From assembly GCA_963667605.2 (NCBI GenBank), contig CAXXUZ010000003.1, positions 1,178,001-1,242,000 of the forward strand: a stretch of 64,000 nt of DNA. Direction: 5' to 3'. Below are positions 41,592-50,735 of this stretch, piece after piece; the stretch's first letter is position 1; each line of letters begins with the position of its first letter. The notes beneath the pieces are model-generated. The model searched no databases and was not told the origin of the DNA. It saw only the letters and a program-made list of their open reading frames with translations. The translations under genes and the position numbers were made by a program. This DNA is from JADLGL01 sp963667605. GTDB lineage: Bacteria > Pseudomonadota > Alphaproteobacteria > Rhizobiales > Kaistiaceae.

Positions 41592-44381
41592 GTGACTGCT
41601 GCGCCGTCCCTCGACAGCTTCAACGCTCGCACAACACTGATTGTTGACGGACGGAGCTTCGACTATTTCAGCCTGCCGGCGGCGGAGGCGAGCGGGCTCC
41701 ACGGCCTCTCGCGCCTGCCCTTCTCGCTCAAAGTCCTGGTCGAAAATTTGCTGCGGCACGAGGACGGGCGCTCGGTCACCAAGGACGACATCCACGCAGC
41801 GGTCGGTTGGCTCGACCGCCGGACCAGCGACCGCGAAATCGCCTTTCGGCCAGCGAGAGTGCTGATGCAGGATTTCACCGGCGTTCCCGCTGTCGTCGAT
41901 CTTGCCGCGATGCGGAACGCCATGACCGCCCTCGGCGGCGATCCCGACCGGGTCAATCCGCTTGTTCCCGTCGACCTCGTCATTGACCATTCCGTCATGG
42001 TCGATCATTTCGGCAATCCGGAAGCGTTCCGGCGAAATGTAGAGCGGGAATATGAGCGCAATCGCGAGCGCTATGAATTCCTCCGTTGGGGCCAGCAGGC
42101 CTTCGACAAATTCCGCGTCGTCCCGCCCGGCACGGGTATCTGCCACCAGGTCAACCTCGAATATCTGGCCCAGACCGTCTGGACCCATGAGGAAGACGGC
42201 CGCACCTTTGCGTATCCCGATACTCTGATCGGCACAGATTCCCATACGACGATGATTAACGGGCTTTCGGTACTTGGCTGGGGTGTCGGCGGCATCGAGG
42301 CCGAGGCGGCCATGCTTGGCCAGCCGATCTCGATGCTGCTGCCGGACGTTGTCGGTGTCCGGCTCGGCGGGCAACTACCCGAGGGGATCACCGCGACCGA
42401 CCTCGTTCTCACCATTACCCAGATGCTGCGAGCTCATGGCGTGGTCGGCAAATTCGTTGAGTTTTTCGGCCCTGATCTTGACCATCTTTCGCTTGAGGAT
42501 CAGGCAACAATTTCCAATATGGCGCCCGAATATGGAGCCACTTGCGGCTTCTTTCCGATCGACGGCGACACCCTTGATTATCTCAAGGCCACAGGCCGCG
42601 ACGCCGATCGGATCGCATTGGTGGAAGCCTATGCCAAGGCTCAGGGCATGTGGCGCGACAGCGATGCCATTGCTGTCTACACCGAAACGCTGGAACTCGA
42701 CCTCGGCACTGTCGAACCATCCCTCGCCGGCCCCAAGCGGCCGCAAGATCGGGTACCTCTGGCAGACGCAGCGTCGTCCTTCGCCACGGCGCTGCGCGAA
42801 ATCCGCGGCGGCCGCCTCGACCCGGCCTCATTGCCCGACGATCCGGCCGAGTCCCGGTTCGTCGGCGAGGGCGCAACCGGCGCCGACACCAGCGCCGACG
42901 GCCATTTCCTGGAGAGCGGCATTAAGGCCGGCGGTAAGCCGGTCGATGGCGTCGATTATCATCTTGCCGACGGCGACGTTGTCATCGCCGCCATCACCTC
43001 TTGCACAAATACCTCGAACCCTTCGGTGCTCGTGGCAGCCGGCCTCTTGGCGCGGAACGCCCGCCGCCGCAGGCTGGAAATCCAGCCTTGGGTCAAGACC
43101 TCGCTGGCGCCTGGTAGCCAAGTAGTCACCGACTATCTCACGGCAGCTGGGCTCCAGGATGATCTGGACGCGCTTGGCTTCGGCCTTGTTGGCTATGGCT
43201 GCACCACCTGCATCGGCAATTCCGGGCCGCTCGCCGAGCCGATCTCCGATACCATCACTGACCATGATCTCGTGGTGTGCTCGGTGTTATCCGGCAACCG
43301 CAATTTCGAAGGCCGCGTCAATCCCGATGTTCGCGCCAATTATCTCGCATCGCCGCCTTTGGTTGTTGCCTACGCGCTCGCCGGTTCGATGCGGATCGAC
43401 ATCGTCAAGGACCCGCTGGGTCGCGGTCCCGACGGAAAGCCCGTTCATCTTGCCGATATTTGGCCGAACTCACGTGAGATCGCAGACTTGGTCCGCAGTG
43501 TCGTCACCCCCGAGATGTTCGCCAAGCGCTATCGCGACGTGTTCAAGGGCGACAGATTGTGGCGCGGCATCACCGTCGGCGGCGGCAAGACATACGATTG
43601 GCGCCCGGCCTCGACCTATGTCCGGGAGCCGCCCTATTTCACCGGGATCGACTTAGCGCCGGCAGCGGTGACCGATATCAAAAAGGCTCGAATCCTTGGC
43701 CTATTCCAAGATTCCATCAGCACCGATCACATCTCGCCAGCCGGCAGCATCAAAACCGAAAGCCCGGCCGGTAGCTATCTCGTCGAGCATCAAGTCCGGC
43801 CGATCGACTTCAATTCCTACGGCGCACGTCGCGGCAATCACGAAGTGATGATGCGCGGGGCCTTCGCCAATATCCGGATCAGGAACCAGATGGTTCCCGG
43901 CACCGAGGGCGGCGTGACGATCCATCATCCATCCGGCGATGTTTTGACGGTCTTCGACGCCGCTATGCGCTATCGCGACAACGGAGTTCCGCTGGTGATC
44001 TTCGCCGGCCGCGAATACGGCACTGGATCATCTCGCGATTGGGCCGCGAAGGGCACAAGTCTGCTTGGTGTCCGCGCCGTGATCTGCCAATCCTTCGAGC
44101 GGATCCATCGATCCAATCTGGTCGGCATGGGGATCCTGCCGCTGACCTTCGCCGAGGGCGTTTCCTGGCCAGCGCTTGGGCTGAAGGGGAACGAAACCAT
44201 CAGCATTGCCGGCCTCGGCAATGTCAGGCCGCGCTGTACCATGACGGCCCACATCCAGGCCGCCGGTGGCTCTGATCAGCAACTCGAGCTTCTATGCCGG
44301 ATCGATACTGAGGATGAACTCGAATATTATCGCAATGGCGGTATTATGCCCTTCATGCTCCGCCGCTTGGCCGCGACCTGA
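41592..44381 (+). CDS. acnA: Aconitate hydratase A
   Basis: 4Fe-4S enzyme converting citrate to isocitrate. 929 residues when started at the GTG five bases after AAGGAG; a GTG two codons upstream is possible. Cluster ligands are Cys471 (ITSCTNTSNP), Cys537 and Cys540 (GYGCTTCIGNSG). LIGTDSHTTMINGLSVLGWG and the swivel-domain motif FAGREYGTGSSRDWAAKGTS are intact. This is the AcnA/IRP1-like long form. Followed by a DUF1223 gene and divergent from ccmA. Confidence 0.96.
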   Translation: MTAAPSLDSFNARTTLIVDGRSFDYFSLPAAEASGLHGLSRLPFSLKVLVENLLRHEDGRSVTKDDIHAAVGWLDRRTSDREIAFRPARVLMQDFTGVPAVVDLAAMRNAMTALGGDPDRVNPLVPVDLVIDHSVMVDHFGNPEAFRRNVEREYERNRERYEFLRWGQQAFDKFRVVPPGTGICHQVNLEYLAQTVWTHEEDGRTFAYPDTLIGTDSHTTMINGLSVLGWGVGGIEAEAAMLGQPISMLLPDVVGVRLGGQLPEGITATDLVLTITQMLRAHGVVGKFVEFFGPDLDHLSLEDQATISNMAPEYGATCGFFPIDGDTLDYLKATGRDADRIALVEAYAKAQGMWRDSDAIAVYTETLELDLGTVEPSLAGPKRPQDRVPLADAASSFATALREIRGGRLDPASLPDDPAESRFVGEGATGADTSADGHFLESGIKAGGKPVDGVDYHLADGDVVIAAITSCTNTSNPSVLVAAGLLARNARRRRLEIQPWVKTSLAPGSQVVTDYLTAAGLQDDLDALGFGLVGYGCTTCIGNSGPLAEPISDTITDHDLVVCSVLSGNRNFEGRVNPDVRANYLASPPLVVAYALAGSMRIDIVKDPLGRGPDGKPVHLADIWPNSREIADLVRSVVTPEMFAKRYRDVFKGDRLWRGITVGGGKTYDWRPASTYVREPPYFTGIDLAPAAVTDIKKARILGLFQDSISTDHISPAGSIKTESPAGSYLVEHQVRPIDFNSYGARRGNHEVMMRGAFANIRIRNQMVPGTEGGVTIHHPSGDVLTVFDAAMRYRDNGVPLVIFAGREYGTGSSRDWAAKGTSLLGVRAVICQSFERIHRSNLVGMGILPLTFAEGVSWPALGLKGNETISIAGLGNVRPRCTMTAHIQAAGGSDQQLELLCRIDTEDELEYYRNGGIMPFMLRRLAAT

Positions 44382-44535
44382 TCACTGAAACGACAGGCTT
44401 GATGCACTATCACAATGCACTGCACTCAACCGAAAGTGACTGGCGCGACCCAGTGCTCGGCCATAGCGTTGCCCATATGAGGATCGGTTGGATGCATCGG
44501 CGCTCAACCGCCCGCGACGTTATCGGACGACCGTT

Positions 44536-45270
44536 ATGAACATGCCAAAGGCGCTCCGCGCTGGTGCAATCGCGATCTTGTCGGGCTTAGCTGCGGCGCT
44601 TGCCACAGGACCGGTAAATGCGGGGCCGGTGCTGATCGAGTTGTTCACCAGCCAGGGCTGTTCAAGTTGCCCTCCCGCTGACATCCTGTTTAGCCAATAT
44701 GTCGACCGCGACGACGTCATCGCACTGTTTCTGCCGGTCGACTATTGGGACTTATGGGGTTGGACCGACACGCTTGCGCAGCCTGCACACACCGAAAGGC
44801 AGCGCGGCTACGCTCTGGCTCGTGGAGACGGTCAACGCTACACTCCGCAAATCGTCGTTGCCGGCAAATGGCACGTGGTCGGTAGTGATCGGGCCGCGAT
44901 CGCGGCCGCCGCGGTATTGCCGAGCGTCGATTTGTCGATTGTGCCCGTTGATGGCGGGCTACAGATTGAAATCGGCGATGCAGTCGGCGACGGCCCAGTC
45001 GAGGGCACCTTGTGGCTGGTGATGTTCGACCAGTCCGAGACGGTGGACATCGGTCGCGGCGAGAATGCCGGACGCACCGTGACCTACCACCATGTCATAC
45101 TTGAAATGCATCGCCTGACCATGTGGCGCGGCCAAGCATTATCGATCGAATTACCGCTTATGGCATTGATCGAAATCGGCGCCGATGGCTGCGTCGTCAT
45201 CCTCCAGCAAGACGTTGCCAACGGCCTGCCCGGCCCGGTGATCGCCGCCGCGGCCTATGCCATGCCCTAG
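44536..45270 (+). CDS. DUF1223 thioredoxin-like secreted protein
   Basis: A 244-residue exported protein of the DUF1223 family, which has a thioredoxin-related fold. Signal peptide ALRAGAIAILSGLAAALATG with cleavage near VNAGP; then PVLIELFTSQGCSSCPPADI with the CxxC at CSSC, and YTPQIVVAGKWHVVGSDR, both family-defining. Many members lie near aconitase in Hyphomicrobiales, as here. Start at MNMPKALR preferred over an ATG 16 codons upstream. A redox role in the periplasm is plausible from the CxxC but unproven. Its stop overlaps the converging htpG stop. Confidence 0.85.
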   Translation: MNMPKALRAGAIAILSGLAAALATGPVNAGPVLIELFTSQGCSSCPPADILFSQYVDRDDVIALFLPVDYWDLWGWTDTLAQPAHTERQRGYALARGDGQRYTPQIVVAGKWHVVGSDRAAIAAAAVLPSVDLSIVPVDGGLQIEIGDAVGDGPVEGTLWLVMFDQSETVDIGRGENAGRTVTYHHVILEMHRLTMWRGQALSIELPLMALIEIGADGCVVILQQDVANGLPGPVIAAAAYAMP

Positions 45271-47147
45271 CTGAGGCTGGCCTCTAGCAGTTTCCCAATT
45301 CTGCGTGCGAAATCCGGCCCGTCATCTGGCGCCTCACCTTCGAGAATGCGGGCCTGCCCGAAGAGGACAAAAGCAGCATCGTCGATCACCTCGCCGCCGC
45401 CGGCTATTTTGCCGGCCAGCGCCCTAATCAACGCGTGGCTTGGATTGAGCTCCAGCACTGGCGCCTGCCCGCCCAGGCCGGCCTGCTGGCCAGCTAGTAT
45501 CTTTTCAAGCTGGCGATCGGGGCCGACATCCGCTGCGACCAGGCAAACCGGACTGTCGGTTAATCGCTCCGATGCGCGGACTTGGCTGACCCGATCGCCG
45601 AGCGCCTGTTTGATCCGTGCCGCCAGGGTTGCAACCGCCGGCTTGGATGCCCGCGGTTCCTCAGGCTCGCCAGAATCCTCACCCTCCATCCCCGATAGGT
45701 CGGCTGCACCCTGGGTAATCGATTGGAACGATTTGCGGTCGAAGCCAAGCGCGGTCTGAACCCAGAAAGCGTCTACCGGGTCGGCGAGATAGAGTACTTC
45801 GACCCCGCGCCGCCGAAAGCCTTCAAGATGTGGACTGCCGGCGATCGCTTCGCGGCTGTCGCCAAGCGCATAGAAGATCGCGCTCTGGTTGGGCTTCATC
45901 GCCGCCACATAATCGGCGAGGCTCCGCCAATCATCCTCGGAACCGGACGTCCGGAACCGAGCTAGAGCGAGCAGCGCTTCCCGGCGTTCGGGCTCCTCAT
46001 AGAGCCCCTCCTTCATCACCGGACCAAAGGCCTCCCATACCTTGATGAAACTGTCGCTGTCCTTCTTGGCCAATCGCTCCAACTCCGCCAGCAGCCGGCT
46101 GGTGGCGGCCTTGCCGATCTGGTTCAGAATCGGATTTGTCTGAAGCATTTCGCGCGACAGATTGAGCGGCAGATCCTCAGAGTCGATCACGCCTCGGACA
46201 AAGCGAAGCCAGGGCGGCAGGATTTCAGCGTCGTCGGTGATGAAGACTCGGCGGACATAGAGCTTGATCCGCCCCTTTCGCTCCGGATCGAACAGATCGA
46301 ATGGCTTGATCGAGGGCACGAACAGTAGGCCTGCATATTCCTGCCTGCCCTCAGCGCGAAAATGCAGCGTCACCGCGGGCTCGTCATATTGCCCGCTGAC
46401 ATGATGATAGAACTCGGCATAGGCTTTGGCATCGGCTTCCGATTTCGGTTTCCGCCACAGCGCACTTCCATCGGCTAGAATCTTGACTGTGCCGTCGGCA
46501 ACGGTGAGCCGGATCGGGACCGGGATATGTGCCGAATGCGCCGCAACCACCCGCTCGATCGTCGCTTCCTCGGTAAAGTCCTTCGCCTTATCGGAGAGTT
46601 GGAGCACCACTCGCGTGCCCCGGGCCGGCGCCTCGGCGACATCGAGGGGCTCTACGGTGAACGCGCCTTTGCCGTCCGAGTGCCAGCGCCAAGCATGTTC
46701 GCTACCGACCGGCCGCGACTGCACTTCAACGCTCTCCGCCACCATGAAGGATGAGTAGAAGCCGACCCCGAATTGGCCTATCAGCTGGCTGCCGTCCTTT
46801 TGCGCGCTCTCAAGGAATGCTCGTGTTCCGGATCGGGCAATCGTACCGAGATTCTCGGTCAACGCTTCGGCATCCATGCCAATGCCATTGTCTTCGATCG
46901 ACAGCCGCATGGCCTTAGCATCGGGCGTCAGAGTAATCCGAAAATCGGTGTCACTGCCCAAGAGCTCCGGCTTCTCCAATGCCTCCATTCTGAGGCGCTC
47001 GCAGGCATCGGCTGCATTGGAGACCAGTTCGCGAAGGAAGATCTCACGGTTGGAATAAACCGAATGCACCATGAGGCGCAGCAGCTGCGAGACTTCGGCA
47101 GCGAAGGGCTGAGTGTTGGCTTCGGAGGTCGGTTTTTCGTCGCCCAT
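45267..47147 (-). CDS. htpG: Molecular chaperone HtpG (Hsp90)
   Basis: ATP-dependent bacterial Hsp90. 626 residues: N-terminal GHKL ATPase with REIFLRELVSNAADACERLR, the DNGIGM box and GQFGVGFYSSFMVAE; middle domain with GLLFVPSIKPFDLFDPERKG, IKLYVRRVFI and RGVIDSEDLPLNLSREMLQ; C-terminal dimerisation domain ending in GKLLEASLS. All conserved residues appear present. Monocistronic; it converges with the DUF1223 gene and diverges from the DUF2794 gene. Sigma-32 control is usual but I see no clear promoter. Confidence 0.96.
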   Translation of the reverse strand: MGDEKPTSEANTQPFAAEVSQLLRLMVHSVYSNREIFLRELVSNAADACERLRMEALEKPELLGSDTDFRITLTPDAKAMRLSIEDNGIGMDAEALTENLGTIARSGTRAFLESAQKDGSQLIGQFGVGFYSSFMVAESVEVQSRPVGSEHAWRWHSDGKGAFTVEPLDVAEAPARGTRVVLQLSDKAKDFTEEATIERVVAAHSAHIPVPIRLTVADGTVKILADGSALWRKPKSEADAKAYAEFYHHVSGQYDEPAVTLHFRAEGRQEYAGLLFVPSIKPFDLFDPERKGRIKLYVRRVFITDDAEILPPWLRFVRGVIDSEDLPLNLSREMLQTNPILNQIGKAATSRLLAELERLAKKDSDSFIKVWEAFGPVMKEGLYEEPERREALLALARFRTSGSEDDWRSLADYVAAMKPNQSAIFYALGDSREAIAGSPHLEGFRRRGVEVLYLADPVDAFWVQTALGFDRKSFQSITQGAADLSGMEGEDSGEPEEPRASKPAVATLAARIKQALGDRVSQVRASERLTDSPVCLVAADVGPDRQLEKILAGQQAGLGGQAPVLELNPSHALIRALAGKIAGGGEVIDDAAFVLFGQARILEGEAPDDGPDFARRIGKLLEASLS

Positions 47148-47537
47148 AAGCGCTCCCCAGGCAAGAGGCCCGAACGGGCGGTGATATTGCGCGCGGTGCC
47201 GCCTCTTTCAAGGGTCGGCATCTCAATGCCGCAACAAAAAGGCCGGCACGAGCCAGCCTAGTGAACCTTTTAAGAAATCGAACCGCTAAGTCAGCGATCC
47301 GGTCCGACAGGACCCCGGGGGGCTGGGGGGGGCTGAGAAAACCGAAGCTCCGCCGAACCGGACCGTCTGAGGCAACAAGAATAATATTGGGTATCCAAGA
47401 TGGCCGTGCAAGGGCTGAAAGACGGCGAAACTAAGGAATCATGAACAACGCCAAACGACACCGACTGCCGCCGCCGCTTGCCTCATGGCCGAAACAGCGC
47501 GATTATTGCGATAAGATGAACCTCCGGCAGAGGCGCT
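47148..47537. other. Intergenic region with long G tracts between htpG and DUF2794
   Basis: About 390 bases between divergent genes. It contains six consecutive G at 47317-47322 and eight at 47325-47332, the longest G run I noticed in the window, and an AT-rich patch near 47375-47400 that may be a promoter. A short ORF with a good ribosome-binding site lies at its end and is listed separately. Confidence 0.4.
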
Positions 47538-47551
47538 ATGAGCGAGTGTGA
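47441..47551 (+). CDS. Possible small basic ORF upstream of DUF2794
   Basis: An ATG with AAGGAA five bases before it opens a 36-codon frame (MNNAKRHRLPPPLASWPKQR and on) rich in Arg, Lys and Pro, ending 14 bases inside the DUF2794 gene in another frame. The overlap would suit a leader peptide coupled to the next gene. There is no family match I know, and chance is a fair explanation. Confidence 0.25.
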   Translation: MNNAKRHRLPPPLASWPKQRDYCDKMNLRQRRYERV

Positions 47552-47918
47552 CGACGAAGAGCACTTTGGCGGCCGCCCGCAGAAAGGGATTTGGCCCGCC
47601 TCACTTACCTCGAACTCCACGGAAATCCGATTTGATCGGCGTGAGATAGATGCGATTTTGAGGGTTTATGGCCGCAAGGTTGCCGCCGGCGAGTGGCGAG
47701 ACTACGCCATCGATCATCGGCACGGGGAGGCGGTGTTCTCGATCTTCCGCAGCAGCTCCGAAATGCCGCTTTATCGAATCGTCAAGAAACCGCAGGCAGC
47801 GCGCAGCCAAGGTGCCTATTCTGTCCTTGCCGCTGGCGGACTGGTGCTGAGATACGGTCACAATCTGCAGCAGGTACTGTTCGCGCTCGATCGCGGGCCG
47901 AGACTGATCGAGGCCTAA
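47538..47918 (+). CDS. DUF2794 family protein
   Basis: A 126-residue cytoplasmic protein of a family confined to alphaproteobacteria, function unknown. The core FDRREIDAILRVYGRKVAAG followed by EWRDYAIDHRHGEAVFSIFR and PLYRIVKKPQA is diagnostic, and QGAYSVLAAGGLVLRYGHNL with LQQVLFAL closes the domain. Length is normal. A good intrinsic terminator follows. It converges on the Bax-inhibitor-like gene. Confidence 0.85.
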   Translation: MSECDDEEHFGGRPQKGIWPASLTSNSTEIRFDRREIDAILRVYGRKVAAGEWRDYAIDHRHGEAVFSIFRSSSEMPLYRIVKKPQAARSQGAYSVLAAGGLVLRYGHNLQQVLFALDRGPRLIEA

Positions 47919-47930
47919 CGCTCCTCCCGC

Positions 47931-47958
47931 AAAAAAACGCGGCCGAAGCCGCGCTTTT
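47931..47958. terminator. Bidirectional intrinsic terminator
   Basis: CGCGGC (47938-47943) and GCCGCG (47948-47953) form a 6-bp stem closed by a CGAA tetraloop, preceded by seven A and followed by CTTTT. This serves the DUF2794 gene on the plus strand and the Bax-inhibitor-like gene on the minus strand, for which the A-run reads as a U-tract. Confidence 0.85.
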
Positions 47959-47988
47959 GTCAACATGTCGGCGGGGGGGATGAAGCGG

Positions 47989-48780
47989 CTAGCTGCGATT
48001 GCCGAACAGGCGAAGCAGCATCAGGAACAAATTGATGAAGTCCAGATAGAGCCGCAGCGCGCCCATGATCGCCTTACGACCGGCGACTGTCCCATCGTCA
48101 TTGGCGTGGTACATTTCCTTGATCTTCTGGGTGTCATAGGCGGTGAGCCCGGTGAAGATCAAAACGCCGATCACCGAGATCATAAACTCCATTGCGCTCG
48201 ACTGCATGAACATATTGACGATCATCGCTATGATGAGGCCGATCAGGCCCATAAATAAGAACGAGCCGAAACCGGTTAGATCGCGTTTGGTGGTGTAACC
48301 CCAAAGGCTCATCGCGCCGAAGGTTGCGGCTGTGATGAAAAATACTTGGGCGATACTGCCGAAATCGTAAACGATAAAGATCGACGACAGCGACACGCCG
48401 AGAAGTGACGCGAACACCCAGAACGTCGTCTGCGCGGCGCTGAAGGACATTTTATGGATGCGGAAACTGAGAAAGAAAACAAGGCCAAGCGGCGCCAGCA
48501 TCACCACCCACCGCAGAGCGCTGGTGTAAAGTGTGATGCCGAGCCCGGTTAGATAGAGATCTTCACCAATCTGCGCGCCGCCCTCATAAGCAAAGTTCGG
48601 CGTGCCACTCGTCGTCGCCATGAAAGTGCCCACGGCGAGCAGACCGGTCATTGCCAGCCCGATCATCATGTAATTGTAGACACGAAGCATATGGGCCCTG
48701 AGGCCCTCATCGATCACGCCGGCGGCAGCTGCCGGAGCTGCGCTGCCATAGCGGTCGGTCGGATTCGGATAATCAGCCAT
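47989..48780 (-). CDS. Bax inhibitor-1/YccA family membrane protein
   Basis: A 263-residue inner-membrane protein with seven hydrophobic segments after a hydrophilic N-terminus (MADYPNPTDRYG, VIDEGLRAHMLRVYNYMMIG). Family signatures include FAASLLGVSLSS-like helices, the conserved Asp pair region in MISVIGVLIFTGLTAYDTQK and the C-terminal ALRLYLDFINLFLMLLRLFG. Relatives form pH-sensitive calcium leak channels or, as YccA, interact with FtsH; the role here is unknown. An ATG is chosen over the TTG one codon before; GAGGA lies upstream. A shared terminator ends it. Confidence 0.88.
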   Translation of the reverse strand: MADYPNPTDRYGSAAPAAAAGVIDEGLRAHMLRVYNYMMIGLAMTGLLAVGTFMATTSGTPNFAYEGGAQIGEDLYLTGLGITLYTSALRWVVMLAPLGLVFFLSFRIHKMSFSAAQTTFWVFASLLGVSLSSIFIVYDFGSIAQVFFITAATFGAMSLWGYTTKRDLTGFGSFLFMGLIGLIIAMIVNMFMQSSAMEFMISVIGVLIFTGLTAYDTQKIKEMYHANDDGTVAGRKAIMGALRLYLDFINLFLMLLRLFGNRS

Positions 48781-49025
48781 CAAGTTCGATCCTCAATAGA
48801 TTAACGGCAACGGAGTCTCACACCCCGCCTTTGGCAAGAATATGGTGACATCCTGGCAAGCAAGCAAGCCACATTGGCGTCACTCGGCGTTAATGATTGA
48901 TTAACTGCCCACGATATTGTGCCTCGCGCGCCCCAACGGTGGCGCCATAGGCCACCCACCCCGTTTCGCGCCAACGTCGACCACCCAATGGTACCCACAG
49001 TCAGTCAATTCGTACCGAGGTTGCT

Positions 49026-49571
49026 ATGCCACGCCTTTTCACCGGCATCGAGATCCCCGCCGCAACCAAAGAGGATTTGGCACGGATCAAGGGCGGTCTG
49101 CCGAGCGCCCGTTGGATCGACCCGGAAAACTACCATCTCACACTGCGTTTTATTGGCGACATTGATGGACGGATGGCGCCGGAGGTGGCCGAAATGCTGG
49201 CCCGGATTGACCGCCGGAGCTTCTCGCTCGACGTCGAAGGGCTGGGTACTTTCGGGTCCAGGCGACCCCACGCGATCATCGCCAGGATCGCCCCATCGCG
49301 AGCGCTGAGCGAATTACGGACCGAGCAGGAGCGGCTAATGCAGCGGATTGGCCTGCCGCCGGAGACCCGTCGATTTAGCCCCCACATCACCCTGGCTCGG
49401 CTCAAAGGCGCCAGCGAGCGCGATATCGCTGACTATTTGACGTTGACTGGCCCGCTAGCTATTCAGCAATTCGCGGTCGAACGCTTTGTCCTTTTCTCGG
49501 CCAAAGAATCCGTCGGCGGCGGCCCCTATGTCGTCGAGGAAGCCTATCCCCTGTTCGCCGGGACCGCTTGA
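49026..49571 (+). CDS. thpR: RNA 2',3'-cyclic phosphodiesterase (LigT/ThpR)
   Basis: 2H-family phosphoesterase that opens 2',3'-cyclic phosphate ends of RNA. 181 residues, opening PRLFTGIEIPAATKEDLARI. Both catalytic HxT motifs are intact: His37-Leu-Thr39 in YHLTLRFIGD and SPHITLARLKG in the second half. No ribosome-binding site is obvious; the start is supported by the MPRLF(T/V)GIE consensus. It heads a plus-strand series of small genes running to rlmN. Confidence 0.92.
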   Translation: MPRLFTGIEIPAATKEDLARIKGGLPSARWIDPENYHLTLRFIGDIDGRMAPEVAEMLARIDRRSFSLDVEGLGTFGSRRPHAIIARIAPSRALSELRTEQERLMQRIGLPPETRRFSPHITLARLKGASERDIADYLTLTGPLAIQQFAVERFVLFSAKESVGGGPYVVEEAYPLFAGTA

Positions 49572-49639
49572 CGCCGAAGTAGCTCGCTTGCATTAACAGC
49601 CGAACGGTCCCTTTTTTCCTGCCGAACGGAGCCGGCCAA

Positions 49640-50035
49640 ATGCCCAATCGCATCCATTATGGGGAGGTTATCGGAACCGACGAGCGCGAGCGGGAAGAAA
49701 CCGTTCGCCACGGCTTCTGGCGCACCATCAGGCGGGCGGCTCGGCATATCTCGTTCATCGAAGATGTCGTCGCCGGCTATTATTGTGCCGTCGACCGTTC
49801 CACGCCGACGCGGGTGCGCACCACCATATTCGGCGCACGCGCCTATTTCGTCCTGCCGCTTGATGTGATTCCCGACTTTATAACCGGTATCGGCTTCACC
49901 GATGACATCACCGTGCTTCTCGGCACCCTGACACTAGTGCGCGCCCATATCATGCCGTCGCACCGCGAGGCTGCCCGCCGCGCGCTCGACCCGGACGGAA
50001 ACGAGGCGGCCCAGCCAAACTCTCGCCCCAATTGA
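49640..50035 (+). CDS. YkvA family (DUF1232) protein
   Basis: A 131-residue protein with the DUF1232 motif in ARAYFVLPLDVIPDFITGIG followed by FTDDITVLLGTLTLVRAHI; the D-x-I-P-D-x-I/L pattern is the family signature. Preceding text FWRTIRRAARHISFIEDVVA and GYYCAVDRSTPTRVRT is also usual in alphaproteobacterial members. It is probably membrane-associated through the short hydrophobic hairpin. Function is unknown. Located between thpR and two IalB-like genes. Confidence 0.85.
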   Translation: MPNRIHYGEVIGTDEREREETVRHGFWRTIRRAARHISFIEDVVAGYYCAVDRSTPTRVRTTIFGARAYFVLPLDVIPDFITGIGFTDDITVLLGTLTLVRAHIMPSHREAARRALDPDGNEAAQPNSRPN

Positions 50036-50176
50036 GCGGCACCCGATCGGCGGTGCTGGTGGCATTTCTGTCGAATTGCCGGACCGAAATTCACAGAAAA
50101 GTAACCATGTCGGACGCACCGTGACTGTCGCTGTTGTCGGGTTGATCGCGACAGCAAGATCAGGCGGCGCGGTCGA

Positions 50177-50695
50177 ATGAAAGTCTCGTTTCTTGGCCTT
50201 ATGTCCGCTGTCGCGATCCTGGTTGGCATTACACCAATTGCAGTGGCGCAAGATGGAGAACCGCTCGCCCGGTTCGAAAATTGGGATCTTCATGTCTTTG
50301 AAGACGCCGACGGCAAGACCTGTGTGGTCGCATCACACCCGATCGACAGCCAGCCTACAAATATCCTGCGGAGCGAAATCTTGTTCATGGTGACCGATTT
50401 CCCTGCCGATGGGGCTCAGAACGAGATTCACGTCGAAATGGGTTACCCGTTGGATAGCCCGGTTTCGGTGAATGTCGACGATAGGCCAACCTTCACGATG
50501 ACCTGGGGTTGGGAGGGGCGTGAGGGCGCGTGGTTCGAGAATGAGGTCGAGAACGATCTCTTGATCACTGCAATGAAGCGAGGGCAGACCATGGTGATAC
50601 GAGCGCGCTCGACCCGCGGCACTAATACCATCGACACCTATTCCCTGATCGGCATCACTGCGGCCTTGGCTCGGGCGGCGGAAGAATGCACATGA
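50177..50695 (+). CDS. IalB-family secreted protein, copy 1
   Basis: A 172-residue periplasmic protein with signal peptide (FLGLMSAVAILVGITPIAVA, cleaved near AQDG). The mature domain has the IalB layout: FENWDLHVFEDADGKTCVVA, SHPIDSQPTNILRSEILFMV, EMGYPLDSPVSVNVDD, and the C-terminal MKRGQTMVIRARSTRGTNTI, DTYSLIGITAALARAAEECT with a second Cys that could pair with the first. IalB was named from Bartonella invasion studies, but the family is widespread in free-living alphaproteobacteria, so no virulence role should be assumed. It precedes a paralogue and then rlmN. Confidence 0.82.
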   Translation: MKVSFLGLMSAVAILVGITPIAVAQDGEPLARFENWDLHVFEDADGKTCVVASHPIDSQPTNILRSEILFMVTDFPADGAQNEIHVEMGYPLDSPVSVNVDDRPTFTMTWGWEGREGAWFENEVENDLLITAMKRGQTMVIRARSTRGTNTIDTYSLIGITAALARAAEECT

Positions 50696-50735
50696 CCGCC
50701 GATTGGAGATTCACCACCCACCATCAAGGACGACT

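Noticed and set aside
41481..42374. 297-codon minus-strand frame inside acnA
   Set aside because: It is antisense to a clearly conserved part of aconitase, its product has no recognisable domain, and long antisense frames are expected in GC-rich codon use.
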